Below, piece after piece: positions 10,840 to 22,440 of a stretch of DNA of 64,000 bases; the stretch's first letter is position 1, and each line of letters opens with the position of its first letter. The position numbers and the translations under genes were made by a program. The stretch lies in the NCBI RefSeq assembly GCF_933775445.1, contig NC_065877.1, positions 6,820,001-6,884,000 on the forward strand. Reading direction: 5' to 3'. Source of the DNA: Argentina anserina (lineage: Eukaryota > Streptophyta > Magnoliopsida > Rosales > Rosaceae). The notes beneath the pieces were generated by a model, which was not told the DNA's origin, ran no database searches, and saw only the letters and a program-made list of their open reading frames with translations.

Positions 10840-11772
10840 TTAGGGGTGGGTGTTTCAGCCCAAAAGCCGAAAACCTGAACAGATCATACCGAAAAAGACT
10901 GAACGGGCCGGTCTTGGAGATGATGAAGCCCGAACCGATATGAGACTGAACCGATCTACAAAAAACGAGTTGGTCTCGGTTTTTGATTTTTGTTGGCCCG
11001 AACTGACCATAATTTTTATAATGTGCCACATGTCACACTCCTATTGGTCCATGTATTTACTAAAAAAACCCTAACACTTTGTCTCAGTGCCTCACTCCCT
11101 CTCGCCTCTCTTCTTCTTTTTCGTCTCTCTCTCTCTCTCTTCCCCTTCAAAACCCAGCAGTGTCGGCGAGACTTCCTCATCGCGCGCCGCCGTTTGGCCA
11201 CCAATGGCCATGAGACCACCACCATTTTCTTCCTCTCATTCTCCTCTCCAAAACCCATATTATGCATGTGTGATTCGAGCGTGACTTCTAGAAAGTCGAT
11301 TTAGGAATAAATAGGTGCTGCCGAGATTCCCAGCGCAGCCGTTGAGCTCCAGTGACCTTCCAACCTTCATCTTTGTAAGCGTGACCTCCTTTATTCATTC
11401 CAAGTTTGATTTGAGTTTCCATTTCTTTGTGACAACATTGCTGCACCACAATCGTTGTCCTCTCTATCCCTAGCGAGAATCAAGGTTGCACGATCTATCC
11501 TACAACCATGGTGATCTGGTGAGCTCGATGGGGACCTATTAGGCTGCAGACGACTTGGAGGTCCTTCATTCTGGCAACAACTCCAATCAAAGGATGATTA
11601 AGTTTTCCCCATCTGATTTCGGCTCGATTGAGCTCGAACCCAGATCGACCCGACATGTTCGGCTTTGGCCGATTTCAACATCACTAGAGCCAGATTCGAA
11701 CAGAACTGAGAAATTCTAGTTATGGGTCAGTTTTCGTCAATTTTGGGACTGAACCGACCCATGCTCACCCCT
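10840..11772. mobile_element. hAT-like non-autonomous element, 933 bp
   Basis: Both ends read AGGGGTG inward and are flanked by the 8-bp direct repeat AGTGGTAG (10832-10839 and 11773-11780), the length made by hAT transposases. Subterminal regions are rich in GAACCGA/GGTTCAG motifs. The interior (about 11.08-11.4 kb) looks like a gene's 5' region, CT-rich then GC-rich, but no transposase or conserved protein is readable. Confidence 0.7.
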
Positions 11773-12451
11773 AGTGGTAGTGGTGATCTTCATCTCGCTC
11801 ATCTCGAGTACACGGGCTTTGATCCAACCTTTTGGCAAGTGGTCGAGCGTAATCTTGGGTAACAAATAAGGGTTGCGTGGTCCTCATTGGCGGCCTGGAA
11901 CAAAATAAAAACAGTGTAATGTGCATTTGGGCGTGCAACAACAACAGTTGGTTCGAACATATACGTGACTAAAAGAAGGCGAGGGTGGAATGTTTTTGGC
12001 TAATCGTGGTCATTTGTTGAGCATCGGTTTCTAAATTGCCACCTTTTGGTTTGTGGTCGAATTTGATAGTCAAAAGGGACAACAACAACTAATGGGGTTG
12101 ATTTTAGCCATGGGTCTATTGGATTTCTTGAACATGATGGCAAGGTGGTGCTGGATAGGCTGGCTTCCTGAGCTCGGAGTTGGCAGTGGTTAATGGGCAA
12201 GAAGCTAGGGTTGTTGCTATCTCAACCTTCGGTTGGGCTAGGGTCTTTGGGTATGGCTCAAACTTGGGTCGGAGATAGTTTTATTCTATTTTTTGTGTTT
12301 TTGGAGTTTAAATTATGGTACACGTACTAGGGTAGCTTAGTTTGTAAACTATCATAGTTTACATATTAGTTGTGTCATAGCTTAGTGTTTGTGACAACTA
12401 GCATGCAAAAGTCGTAATTAGTTTTAAGAGATAAATTGACTAAGGGCTAGT
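11773..12451. other. Intergenic sequence without recognised features
   Basis: No coding similarity is recognised. Short open frames here look random. Confidence 0.4.
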
Positions 12452-12461
12452 TTAGGATTGC

Positions 12462-13341
12462 TTTTGAGCCCTGCTTTTGGGTCAAAAGCAATTTTGGATG
12501 GTGTTTGGTGAGACTCACATAATCGATTTTAGGAAAAACAATACCTCATGAAGTTGGTTTACAAGAAGTAGCACACACCCAGCTTTGAGAACTGCTTTCG
12601 AAAAAATACGGAGCTCATTTAATGAATTTTATTTTAAACCTTTTTTCCCCTGCCGTTTTACTTAAAATTACAATTAAATAACCACCACAACCCTATTTCT
12701 CTAACCAGCCTGTTTCATTACTCCACAATCTCACCTTGTACCTCAACTCCACAGCCTCACTTTGTACCATCTACCAATCGTCCAATTGTGGTATTGAACT
12801 GATTCTAAGAATATGTATAGGCAGCCCATGTTTAATTAGTGATGGATAATATCGTTCTGTAAGAAGAATATGAGTACTCATTTGTGCGAAAGTGCACAAG
12901 TATATACAGCTTACATTAGAAGAAGAGATTGCACACTAGCTCTTTAGAATATGATCGACATCTTTGTGTACATAATTTGTTCTCTGAGCTTTCCTATGTT
13001 AATTTATAGGATTGCAGGCACAATTGATGGTATTGATGGTGATCAAGTTCAAGAGGTAACAAAAATTGCAAATAAAAAAAACGTAGGTTTATTATATAAC
13101 TTTTAAACTGTTGAAAATGATACGTTATAATATAAATAATTTAATAATATATATGTCTATTTTAGTTATTATACCACTATAACTAAATACTCAAAATTGT
13201 TTTTCAGTCACACAACAATTTTTAAAACAGTTTACTAAACACCTCAGTTGATTTATCTCACAATAATTTAAAAAAAAAATACTCACAGCAGCTTCAAAAG
13301 CAATTATGCCCACAGCAAAACAATGTCAAGCTGGGTCTAAC
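12462..13341. repeat. Putative MITE-like repeat between 10-bp direct repeats
   Basis: The 10-mer TTAGGATTGC occurs at 12452-12461 and 13342-13351. Just inside lie related AAAAGCAATT/GGGTC motifs in inverted orientation. This suggests a DNA transposon with a long target duplication, but clean terminal inverted repeats are not evident. The interior is AT-rich. Confidence 0.35.
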
Positions 13342-13351
13342 TTAGGATTGC

Positions 13352-14272
13352 GAGTTTTATTTAATTGTAAGGGATGACAACGTCTAAGTGAGACTTGTCC
13401 AACACTCCGACTTATACTGTAGTTAGTAATTGTTTAAATGACAATTACCTAATATAATGAATACAAATTTAAATATTATTATAATACAATTTAAATAAGA
13501 AATTGTCAAAAACTCCAAAATTCATTAATGCAGAATACCCTGTTTGCCAGGAAAAACTGAAGACAAACCTCGTGAAGTGAGTTGAGAAAAGCGAGGGAGA
13601 AAGGGTTTTAAGCTCTGTAAAAAAACTCTGTACTGAGATGAGTGCGGAGAAGTGCAAAAAAATCACCAGCCTTTCATTCACAAACGCTCTGTAAAAACTC
13701 TGTTCCCGCGTTCTCACGTGCGTCATCACCACCCAATTACAGGAATATATACAAAACCTTTATTAAAACCCACCAACATTTTCATTTTTTTAATATTAGA
13801 GATCGAATAACCAAAACAAATAAAAACCCTCAGAAACAACTAAATCATCATAAAACGACAACCCCCTAAACTTGTCAGATAATATCTCTGCCCAGTTAGC
13901 ACAGCGACTAGTGAGTAGTGACTTCAACTATTACAGGATACAGCCGGTCGTCTTCCGGTTCCTCCAAACCCTATTACTCTGTTTCTCTCTCTCTACACCA
14001 GAAAGAAAGAAAGAAAAGAAAGAAGGAAAGTGACTGTAACTACATTTTGTTTGCGTCCAAAACCTGTGCGCGAGGGAGAGATTTCCATACATAAAAGAAG
14101 AGCTTCAGCTTTTCTCATCTGAGCAAACCCCATACCCACTCCAATTTTACGTATCAGAATTCTCTCTCTCCCATAATTGCCTCTCATTCTTTCACTTCAC
14201 TGTTCATTATCTCCTTCAATTTCCCAACTGATTAGTGTCTTTCATCCTTCGCTTCTTCTTTTCAACTCATCC
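13352..14272 (+). promoter_or_regulatory. Upstream region and 5' leader of the BEL1-like gene
   Basis: It holds CT-rich tracts (13980-14020, 14160-14260) typical of plant 5' untranslated regions just before the ATG at 14273. No unique transcription start can be set from sequence. Confidence 0.4.
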
Positions 14273-17200
14273 ATGGCTGAGGGTTTCGAACCCTACCATG
14301 GTCCTCAGCAGAGTAGGAGGGATAAGCTCCGGTTCTTGCCCGGTCAACCCCACCCGGTCTGCGAAGAGCCCGGACCTCACCACCTTCACGGTTGTGCCAC
14401 TGCTGCTTCTTTCTACGATCCGACTTCTATATCACTCCTCTCCTCATCGGATTTGCTCACTTGCGCCGACAGCTCAGTCAAAGAAGAGGGCCACGTGAAT
14501 CTGATGGGTTACATGAACAACTCTTCTTCAGCTTCATCGTCTTTACACAATTTTCGCAATCCCTACTTGGATCCTCAACCCTCGAACTTGGCGGCGAATA
14601 CAAACTCTGTTAATGATATTAACGGTCTCAACAACTTGTTTATGTATCCGAGCCAACAGAGTCATCATCATCTGAGAGAGTTCAACAATAATGAACCAGC
14701 TGCACTGTTCAGACCGGAACCGTTGTCTTTGTCTCTATCTTCACAACCTGTTGAGGTCCAAAGTCTCCAGAGGTACGGCTATTCGGGCATTGGTGACGGT
14801 GGTCAGGGGTCTAGAAGTCCGGGCCCTACTCCTCTGGGGCCGTTTACTGGCTATGCTTCCATATTGAAGGGATCGAGGTTCTTGAAGCCAGCTCAACAGT
14901 TGCTAGAGGAGTTCTGCGATGTGGGTAGTTCTAGTCGCGATATTTATGCTGCTGTTAGTAGAATTATGACAGACGAGTCTTCCTCGTTTTTGGACGATCC
15001 TCCTATAGAGAGCTTGGACGATCCGGCTAGTGTTGGCGGCGGCGACGGAGGCGAGAGTCGGAGAAAGAAGTCGAGGTTGCTTTCCATGCTAGACGAGGTA
15101 TGTCCGGTTCTAATTTTATTTGATTTTCTCTTGGTTAAATTAATTCTTTTGGATTTCTTCTAATCTCGTGTTTATGGTGTTAAATCGTGGTGCATTAGAT
15201 TCTTGCATTAAAGGGTCTGTGTGTTTGAGAAATCAGGTCTTTTTGGAAAAGGTGATAGCAGGGAATATATGCACTGAGATTGTTGCTTAATGGTTATAAA
15301 GCATCTGACAATTCCATAGAATGAGTTCCTTAATAGATGACATTTTCAGAATAGTCGAGGGAATCCATGGAAAAGCATGGCAAGTATAATGGTTTCCAAA
15401 ATCTCGAGGTTCGGATAGATTAGGAATAGTCATGTGCTTATGAAATGTGATCATGGTATGTGCATTGTAGATACAATTAAAATCTTGACTGTGTCTGCCC
15501 AAACCAACAGCAGAAGCTGTAGAATCTTAACCTGCTTATTTAGACTGTAAATATTGAGAATAACTTTGTCTTTGAAGGTTTACACGTGCACATGTAACAG
15601 GTTCAAAATTTTGCTTGGTCCTTTGATTACTGCAGATGCTTTATATGTTTTGAATGAGAGGAAACTGGATGTTTTCTCTAAACCTAAAGTATAGTATATT
15701 TGATCGTGTCAAGCAGTCATTAAATCATATTATCATTTGAGTATTTGGGTCATGACCGTAGAAAGTTCATTATACATTTGAGTTTTGGATCATGACTGTA
15801 GAAAAATCATTATACTGATTGCTCACTTAAGTCATATGTACTCGGTTGAAATTATGATTGTTAACTCCCCACTAAACCTTTCCATGTAGGGGGCTGATTT
15901 TACTAGCTTTGAAGTACTCTGAAATAGTATATTGAGGTTATTTCTGGAGGCAAATACTCAAGAGGAGAAAATGAAAATTTTCCTTATTTTGCCAATTTAG
16001 TCTTTGCATTGGCATATCATCCATGCAATTTTTTTTCAAATGCTTCTATTTATTGATACTATTAATGATTAATTTGCCTTCTTTTCTTTGTCCTAGGTTT
16101 ACAGGAGGTATAAGCAGTACTATAACCAGATGCAAGCAGTAGTGAATTCTTTTGAGTATGTTGCTGGGCTTGGAAATGCAGCTCCTTATGCCAACTTAGC
16201 AATAAAGGCCATGACTAGACACTTCAAGTGTTTGAAGAATGCAATTACCGATCAGCTTCAATATTCAAGATCAGGTAGGGATGCTAGCACATATGTGAGA
16301 CGTAACAAAGATGAAACCATTCCAATGCTCCGCGATAGTACTCGAGGCATGTATGGCCAGCCCCGATCTTTCCAAAGCACAGACTTTGTTGAGCCTCAGC
16401 CGGTTTGGCGACCTCAAAGGGGACTTCCTGAGCGAGCTGTTTCTGTTCTTAGGTCCTGGTTGTTTGAACACTTCTTGCATCCGTGAGTATAAATTGGACA
16501 GAAAACATTTATAATATCTTGTTACCTGGTTTCATTTATCTGTTTGTATTGATGTCATTCTTGTCTGTTTTATACTGCAGTTACCCTACCGATACAGATA
16601 AAATAACGCTGGCCAAACAAACTGGACTGTCACGGAACCAGGTGTGCCTATATTATATGATGAGTTCATATAATTTGAATTCAATCTTGATTAATCAAGA
16701 ATTTAAGTTGATAAATCTGATTGTAAATTAGGTTTCAAATTGGTTCATTAATGCAAGAGTAAGGCTCTGGAAACCAATGGTGGAAGAGATACACATGCTA
16801 GAAACCCGGCAAGCTCATATTGCTTCACAGAAGGTGGGGGATAGAAATGCTGATAAGTCAGATGATCATGATCACTTACCATCGACAAAGTCAGTGGCAT
16901 CTGATAATCCTTCAACATCCACTTATAGGGCTCAAGACACAGCATCTAAGCGCCCAAGAAATGAATTTCCAGATGTCACAGTCGCTAGTACTACTCATCA
17001 ACAATTAAACATGTCTTACAATAACTTGTCAAGCCATCTGCATCATGTTGGTCATGTTGGTGGGAGTATGGCTGGAGGGACTACTAGTGGTGTGTCACTA
17101 ACGCTTGGACTTCATCACCAAAATAATGGTATCGTTATGTCGGAGCCCCCCTATGCTATCATTAATACTGCTCAACGCTTCGGCCTTGGCCTTGAGGGAA

Positions 17201-17298
17201 ATAGCGATGGTTACCCAATGGGCGGCTTTGATGCACAAAGTGGGCATTTTGGAAGAGACGTCATGGGTAGGCAACTTTTGCGTGATTTCGTTGGATGA
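14273..17298 (+). CDS. BLH9: BEL1-like homeodomain protein (BLH9/PENNYWISE type)
   Basis: Four exons: 14273-15097, 16097-16482, 16581-16641 and 16732-17298, all with GT-AG introns and one continuous frame of 612 residues. The amino end MAEGFEPYH...QQSRRDKLR resembles BLH9/PENNYWISE. In order come a serine-rich LSLSLSSQ stretch, the SKY box ([15 protein letters not shown], about 188-215), the BELL domain (about 255-325), a TALE homeodomain (about 378-440) with the three-residue loop extension PYP and helix-3 [10 protein letters not shown], and a C-terminal ZIBEL-like VSLTLGL near 546. Family knowledge: such proteins pair with KNOX homeodomain proteins in the nucleus and pattern meristems and stems. 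The gene looks intact. The BLH8 paralogue is the alternative; the BELL family assignment is secure. Confidence 0.92.
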
Positions 17299-18083
17299 AC
17301 ATTTAAGGAATATGAGACTATCTGGGCATCAAGAAATTGAACATTGTAATATTACTAACAAAATTACAATCAGATGTCATTCAGGAAAATCAGGATCCAA
17401 ATGGTGCGACAAGAGTCATTTTGCCTATTGATTTTAGTGTTTTGGAGGTAGGATTCACCAACCACACTCCATTGTGTAATTCTGGATAAATATTCCGAGA
17501 ACGTAATTGTTTGGTGTTAAAATTCTATGTACAGAGGCCTGTATTCAAACCAGGGATCAGACTTTGCCTTTGATCCTGATTGTGCTTGCATCCGACATGA
17601 ATTATTTGCCCTAATTTTGTAGGCTTTGCCTTCATCTCATGACTAAACTTGAAAGGTGGTCTGTCCGTCTTTAACTAGTCCCAAAGTCCAGATACAGAAT
17701 CAACGTTTTGTTACTTTGTACTTTGTTGACTGTTCCAGAAAAGAGAGACTAGCTAGCAAAAGCTAGTATGTAAAGATTTTGGCCAATCTGGTAAGGATAA
17801 AACTGTTCCTTTCGTCCTGTTTGGCTAAGTTTGGTAACTAGGTGTTCAAATGATTACTGGAAAGTGAAAACCCGAGTGGGTAGTAGTCCTTGTTCTTAAA
17901 CTTCCGATCAAGTTAAATTCTACGTACTCGGTAATTGCGGGCCATGCAAGTATGCAACTATTCCAGTCTATCGAGCTGAGGATGCTATATTGCTATTATA
18001 AGTATCTAAGTACAATATATATGATAATTTTCATGATTACTTGACAGAAATTCCAGGCCACTAAAGGAGGAACTGTACTGGCC
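17299..18083. other. 3' flank of the BEL1-like gene
   Basis: Probable 3' untranslated region followed by intergenic sequence. No other gene is recognised. Confidence 0.4.
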
Positions 18084-20005
18084 TAGGGTGGCACTTTCGA
18101 ACCGAAAAACTACAAACGAGTCAAATTCAAAAAAATATTGAATTGAAAAAAAAACCGAAAAAACCGAAAGAGATCCGGTTCAATTTTAGTTTGAGGTCTG
18201 AACCGAATAAATTGAACTGAATCGAACATATCAAAAAGAAGTAAATGACGTGGTTTTGCGTACAGTATATATGGATGTGTGAAAAAACTCTATCAGTCGC
18301 AGCCTCTCTCTCTCTCTCATAGGCGCGGCGCCTCAAAGTCTAAACCGAAGTCTTTCGCTCAGCCTCACTCTCTGCTCTCCCGAGTCCCGACGGTCGATGA
18401 CTCGATGCCACGTCGCCCGACCGCGGTTCTCTCTCGGTGTGCCCTCGTAGTGTCCTCTCTTTCTCAGATCCAAATCTAATTTGGTGATCTTGGAAAGAGA
18501 ATCGTAGATGTATATGGCATAAAGTGGCAGTGGGCAAGTACATGAGGGATGCCCATTCACTTTTGACGGTTGGTTTGTGTCTGGTGTCTACTGTCTTCGA
18601 TTGGTTTGTGTCAAGTGTCTACGGTGTCTTTGATTTTTATGACTATCTTGTCTTTGGTTTCCTTCGCAGACGTCTTGTTTCAGGTCCAGTTTTTTTTAGA
18701 AGAAGATTTAATTAGGAGGGAAGCAGCTTTTGTTTCTCTTCTTCTCACTGAGGAAGTCAATTTCGAGTTAACCACATCACACTCTAAGTTTTCCTTTCAA
18801 TTTTATGATCGTAATAATGTCTCTTCCACTAAATTATTCATAGTTTATGTTGGGATCACTCCGTATTCAACTTCTTCATTGAAAATCTTTTTGGGTTTTG
18901 TTGTTGTGCATCAACCTATTTAGTTCTCATCTACTCAACATTGATACAAATCATATTTTTTTTTATATAATTTCAAATGTAGGCCAGAGTAAAAGCAATT
19001 GATTTAGAATTGGAATTGCTAATTTCCTTGTGTCATAACCTAGGTAAGGCCTCGGTTTTGTGAATTAAGGTTATAAATCCATGTTTCAGTGGATTTATTT
19101 TTTCTTTGTTTGGTGAGAAATAGATATCTGAATGGATCATATATGTTTATGCTTATTTGAATGATTCGTGCATGGCCTTGAATGCAAACCATTTGTAAGT
19201 GTGAGAAATCTAAATGGATTTCATGAGTTTATTGATTTCACGAGTCTATGGATTTCATGAGTGCAAACAATTGATTACTTCTTTTTTCTCATGAGCAATA
19301 TTGTAAGCAATAATAAACATATTCTACTTGTTCTGATAGATCACTTTACAACATCTTATTGAAAAGTGGAGGTATGATTTTTCTAATGTATTATGGTCTA
19401 TTCCTCTTTGTTCAGTGACTGAAATTGCTTCATAACCAAAGGTATTTAGTAATTTTTTATTCTCTTCTTGTACAGTTCAATAGAACTTATGAACTTGATC
19501 CAATTCCACATGATGGTTGTCAAGTTATCCTATCCACCACACTCCTTATATAACAGTCTTGCTTCTAAAGGGGTTCCAAGAACTAGTCAGGCCACCAAAT
19601 ATGCTATTATATATCCAACTAGAGCTTAATTTGTTTCTCACTTAGGTTACTATTTGTTTTATATAGTGTCATGGTCTAAGTAACAAAGGCTTAAAGCATC
19701 ATGTTATGAGAAGAGGTTGGGGGTTGGTGATGTTGTATGTACTTCAGTAGCTTTGGAGCAACATATTCTAGCTATTTTGTATTATTAGAACATAGAAACT
19801 TATAATTCTTGTTTGTAATAGTTATGTATACTATTTTTTTTTTCATTTTAACCGAAAAAAAAAACTGAAAAAAATTGAAAAAAAAAAACCGAATTGAAAT
19901 TTTCAGTTCTAACAGTTGGAAAACTACAAACTAAACTGAACCGGACTGAAATTTAAGTTTAGTTCAGTTTTCAGTTTTAGTCCAAACCGAACCGAACTCC
20001 ACCCG
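18084..20005. mobile_element. hAT-like non-autonomous element, 1.9 kb
   Basis: Ends read TAGGGTGG and (reverse) CGGGTGG and are flanked by TACTGGCC (18076-18083) and TGCTGGCC (20006-20013), an 8-bp target duplication with one change. Both subterminal regions are packed with CCGAAC/GGTTCAG/GTTCAGTT motifs, as hAT transposases commonly bind. The interior from 18290 to 18480 is CT-rich and GC-rich like a gene's 5' end; the rest is AT-rich. No transposase is readable. Confidence 0.65.
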
Positions 20006-20013
20006 TGCTGGCC

Positions 20014-21386
20014 TCTAATACAAATTTGTGGGATAGTAGGCCAGTTTCAATTCTAAGGTTTTCACCATATTTACTGCACGAACGTAAAAATGGCAAATAG
20101 GGTCCGCTTCTAGCTACTCGATTTGAGTTTAATTATTTGCAACGTTGTCACATTGAGCATGTAACTGTATAATCCATTTATTTTTCATTTTTTCTATCTC
20201 ATATTATAGTTCCGTATTGCCGAATTTGAGATTAAGATATGAATTGATGGAGCAAATCATGATGCCTCCATAAACAAAATTTGATTCACGAGCTTGAGCA
20301 TGCATCTCAAGGTTGGATTGGCTAGGTACATGTACATACTATAACGTTGCATATAAAGAAGACCCTATATGCATTTGTGATCTAATGAATTCATACCGGA
20401 TAAGCAACACTAACTAGTAGCATCACTAATTAGCATGCATGACAAGATAATCCACCAACTAGCTAGTACCATGACACCAACCAGTGACGGATCCTAAGAC
20501 CTGCACTGTCTCCAGAATGACAAACCCAAAACAGCAAAGGACTGACCTTCTTATTTGTCCTTACCACCATCTGGTCCGGCACTCCGGCCAACCATCAAAG
20601 CATACAACAGTTAAGAGCATCGATCGTTCAACCGCTGTGACACCATCTAGGGTCAGGGAGTGCTTTTCATTTTTTTCTTGGATTACTTAGAGGCTGACGG
20701 TAAAAACTGGTTTTGAGGCATCTTCCCCAACCCGCCCTACCCAATCAAGAGGTCCTTTAGTTACCATCATTGCGCAACAAACGTTAATACTTTTCGTTTG
20801 CAACTAGAAGAAACAAATATCTAGTGGTGGTCAGGAAAAAATTAGATTGTGACTTGATATATACACGTTTTATACGAGTGTTCCACGAGGACCGGAAAAC
20901 ATTTACAGGTATTTACAACGTGTTTGAAGGAAAATGACTTTTTCAGGGAAGAAAAAGACGTCAAAGATTCAATACTGGGTCCGAGCAATTTACACACTTG
21001 CACCTTGATCACCTAATCACTTCCATAAGTTCCATTTCAATTGCAACAGGAATACGAATGTTATTACCATATTCTAAAACTCATTGTAATTTATGCGATA
21101 TTCAATGTAATTAAATGTTAGAACTTTCTTGAATTAGTTAGAGTTATGCGATATTCACATGTAATTGTTACTATGTTTACGAGTAGCCTAGTTACGTACT
21201 ATTGTTACCTAGGAATTTTTTTGGATGTCCCTGATGGTGGAAGCTAGAATTAGTCACCTACAAAGGCTACATGCCTCTGCGCAAACAAGTACACCTAGGG
21301 TTTCTAAGCTTATGTTGGTTTTTTCGCTTGTCCGGCGATGCCTTCACACCGGTGTTGGCTTCTAGCCTATATGGTGCAACTAGACC
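20014..21386. other. Intergenic sequence
   Basis: No gene is recognised; sequence is AT-rich with only short chance reading frames. Confidence 0.4.
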
Positions 21387-21581
21387 CAGGGCCGGCCCTG
21401 AGAAATTTGAGACCCAGTGTAAAGAAAAAAAGAGAGCCCTTACACACACAAAAAAAACAAATTGGAAAAAAATAATTGGCCCTTACATTGAAAAAAAAAA
21501 CAAAAAAACAAAAAAAAATTAAAATTTTGGGCCCTAGCCCAGTGCGGTAGCATTGGCTGCCCTCCCTCGGGGCCAGCCCTG
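21387..21581. mobile_element. Small hAT-type MITE, 195 bp
   Basis: Terminal inverted repeats CAGGGCCGGCCCTGAG and, on the other strand, CAGGGCTGGCCCCGAG, matching the widespread CAGGGCCGGCCCTGA hAT terminus. Flanking 8-mers (ACTAGACC, GCCAAACC) agree at five positions, so the target duplication has decayed. The interior is A-rich. Confidence 0.72.
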
Positions 21582-22440
21582 GCCAAACCGGGTGTAACAC
21601 TTATGCTGTGGTGGTGGCATTGGGGGGTGGTTTGAAGGAGAGAGGCATGCAGACACTAGGTGGGCTGAACGACTGGTGTTGATGGGTTTGAATATTGCAT
21701 TGGGTGGCGTAGACATCGACTGTGTCATCAACGATTGAGAAGGCGGAGGTTCTTGGATTTAAAGCTACTTGGAGCTTCGTATGGAGTGGCAGTGCGTAGG
21801 TGACGAGGTTGACCTACTCGGTCTGAATTTCCGAGTGGAAAAATTCTTAAGTGCGACAAACGCACCACGTGTCTTATGCGACCACCCATTCATAGAGTAA
21901 CGCATGACACTATTTTCCCAAATTAGCATCTCCGTCTTCTTCTTCTTTCTTTTGGTGTATTTGGTTTTTCCCCTTTTTGGGTTTTCATGAAGTGTTTCAT
22001 TATGACAAACAAAAACATCATCCCGATCCCAAGAAAGATGATTTAAGTGAATTATAACAGGTGTAGGCGGGAACATCATTGTAGATAACCCTGTCGGCAT
22101 GAGTCGATTAGAGAGAGAAATTATTGCTGACGAGGGTGGCGGTCTGCTCGCTGCGGCTGGAGGGCGAGCCCATATTGCCGGTTATGTAGGTGGATTAATT
22201 AACTGAATGTCATGTGAGCCCCTGCAAATTTTCTTTATTTCTTTAAGCATAACTGACACGCTTACCGATAATTTTTCGAGATGTCAAATTTTTTGTTTAT
22301 TTTTTTATGACAAGCTAAGCGTCGTCACGAGCGCGAAGATTTTCAGATAATATTTTTCCGACGCTTGGTTAATTTCCTACGCGTTTACGAAGTTAACGAC
22401 TTTTAAATCATACTTTCAGATTTCCCTTTATTTCCATTTT
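21582..22440. other. Intergenic sequence
   Basis: No recognisable coding or structured repeat. Confidence 0.35.
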
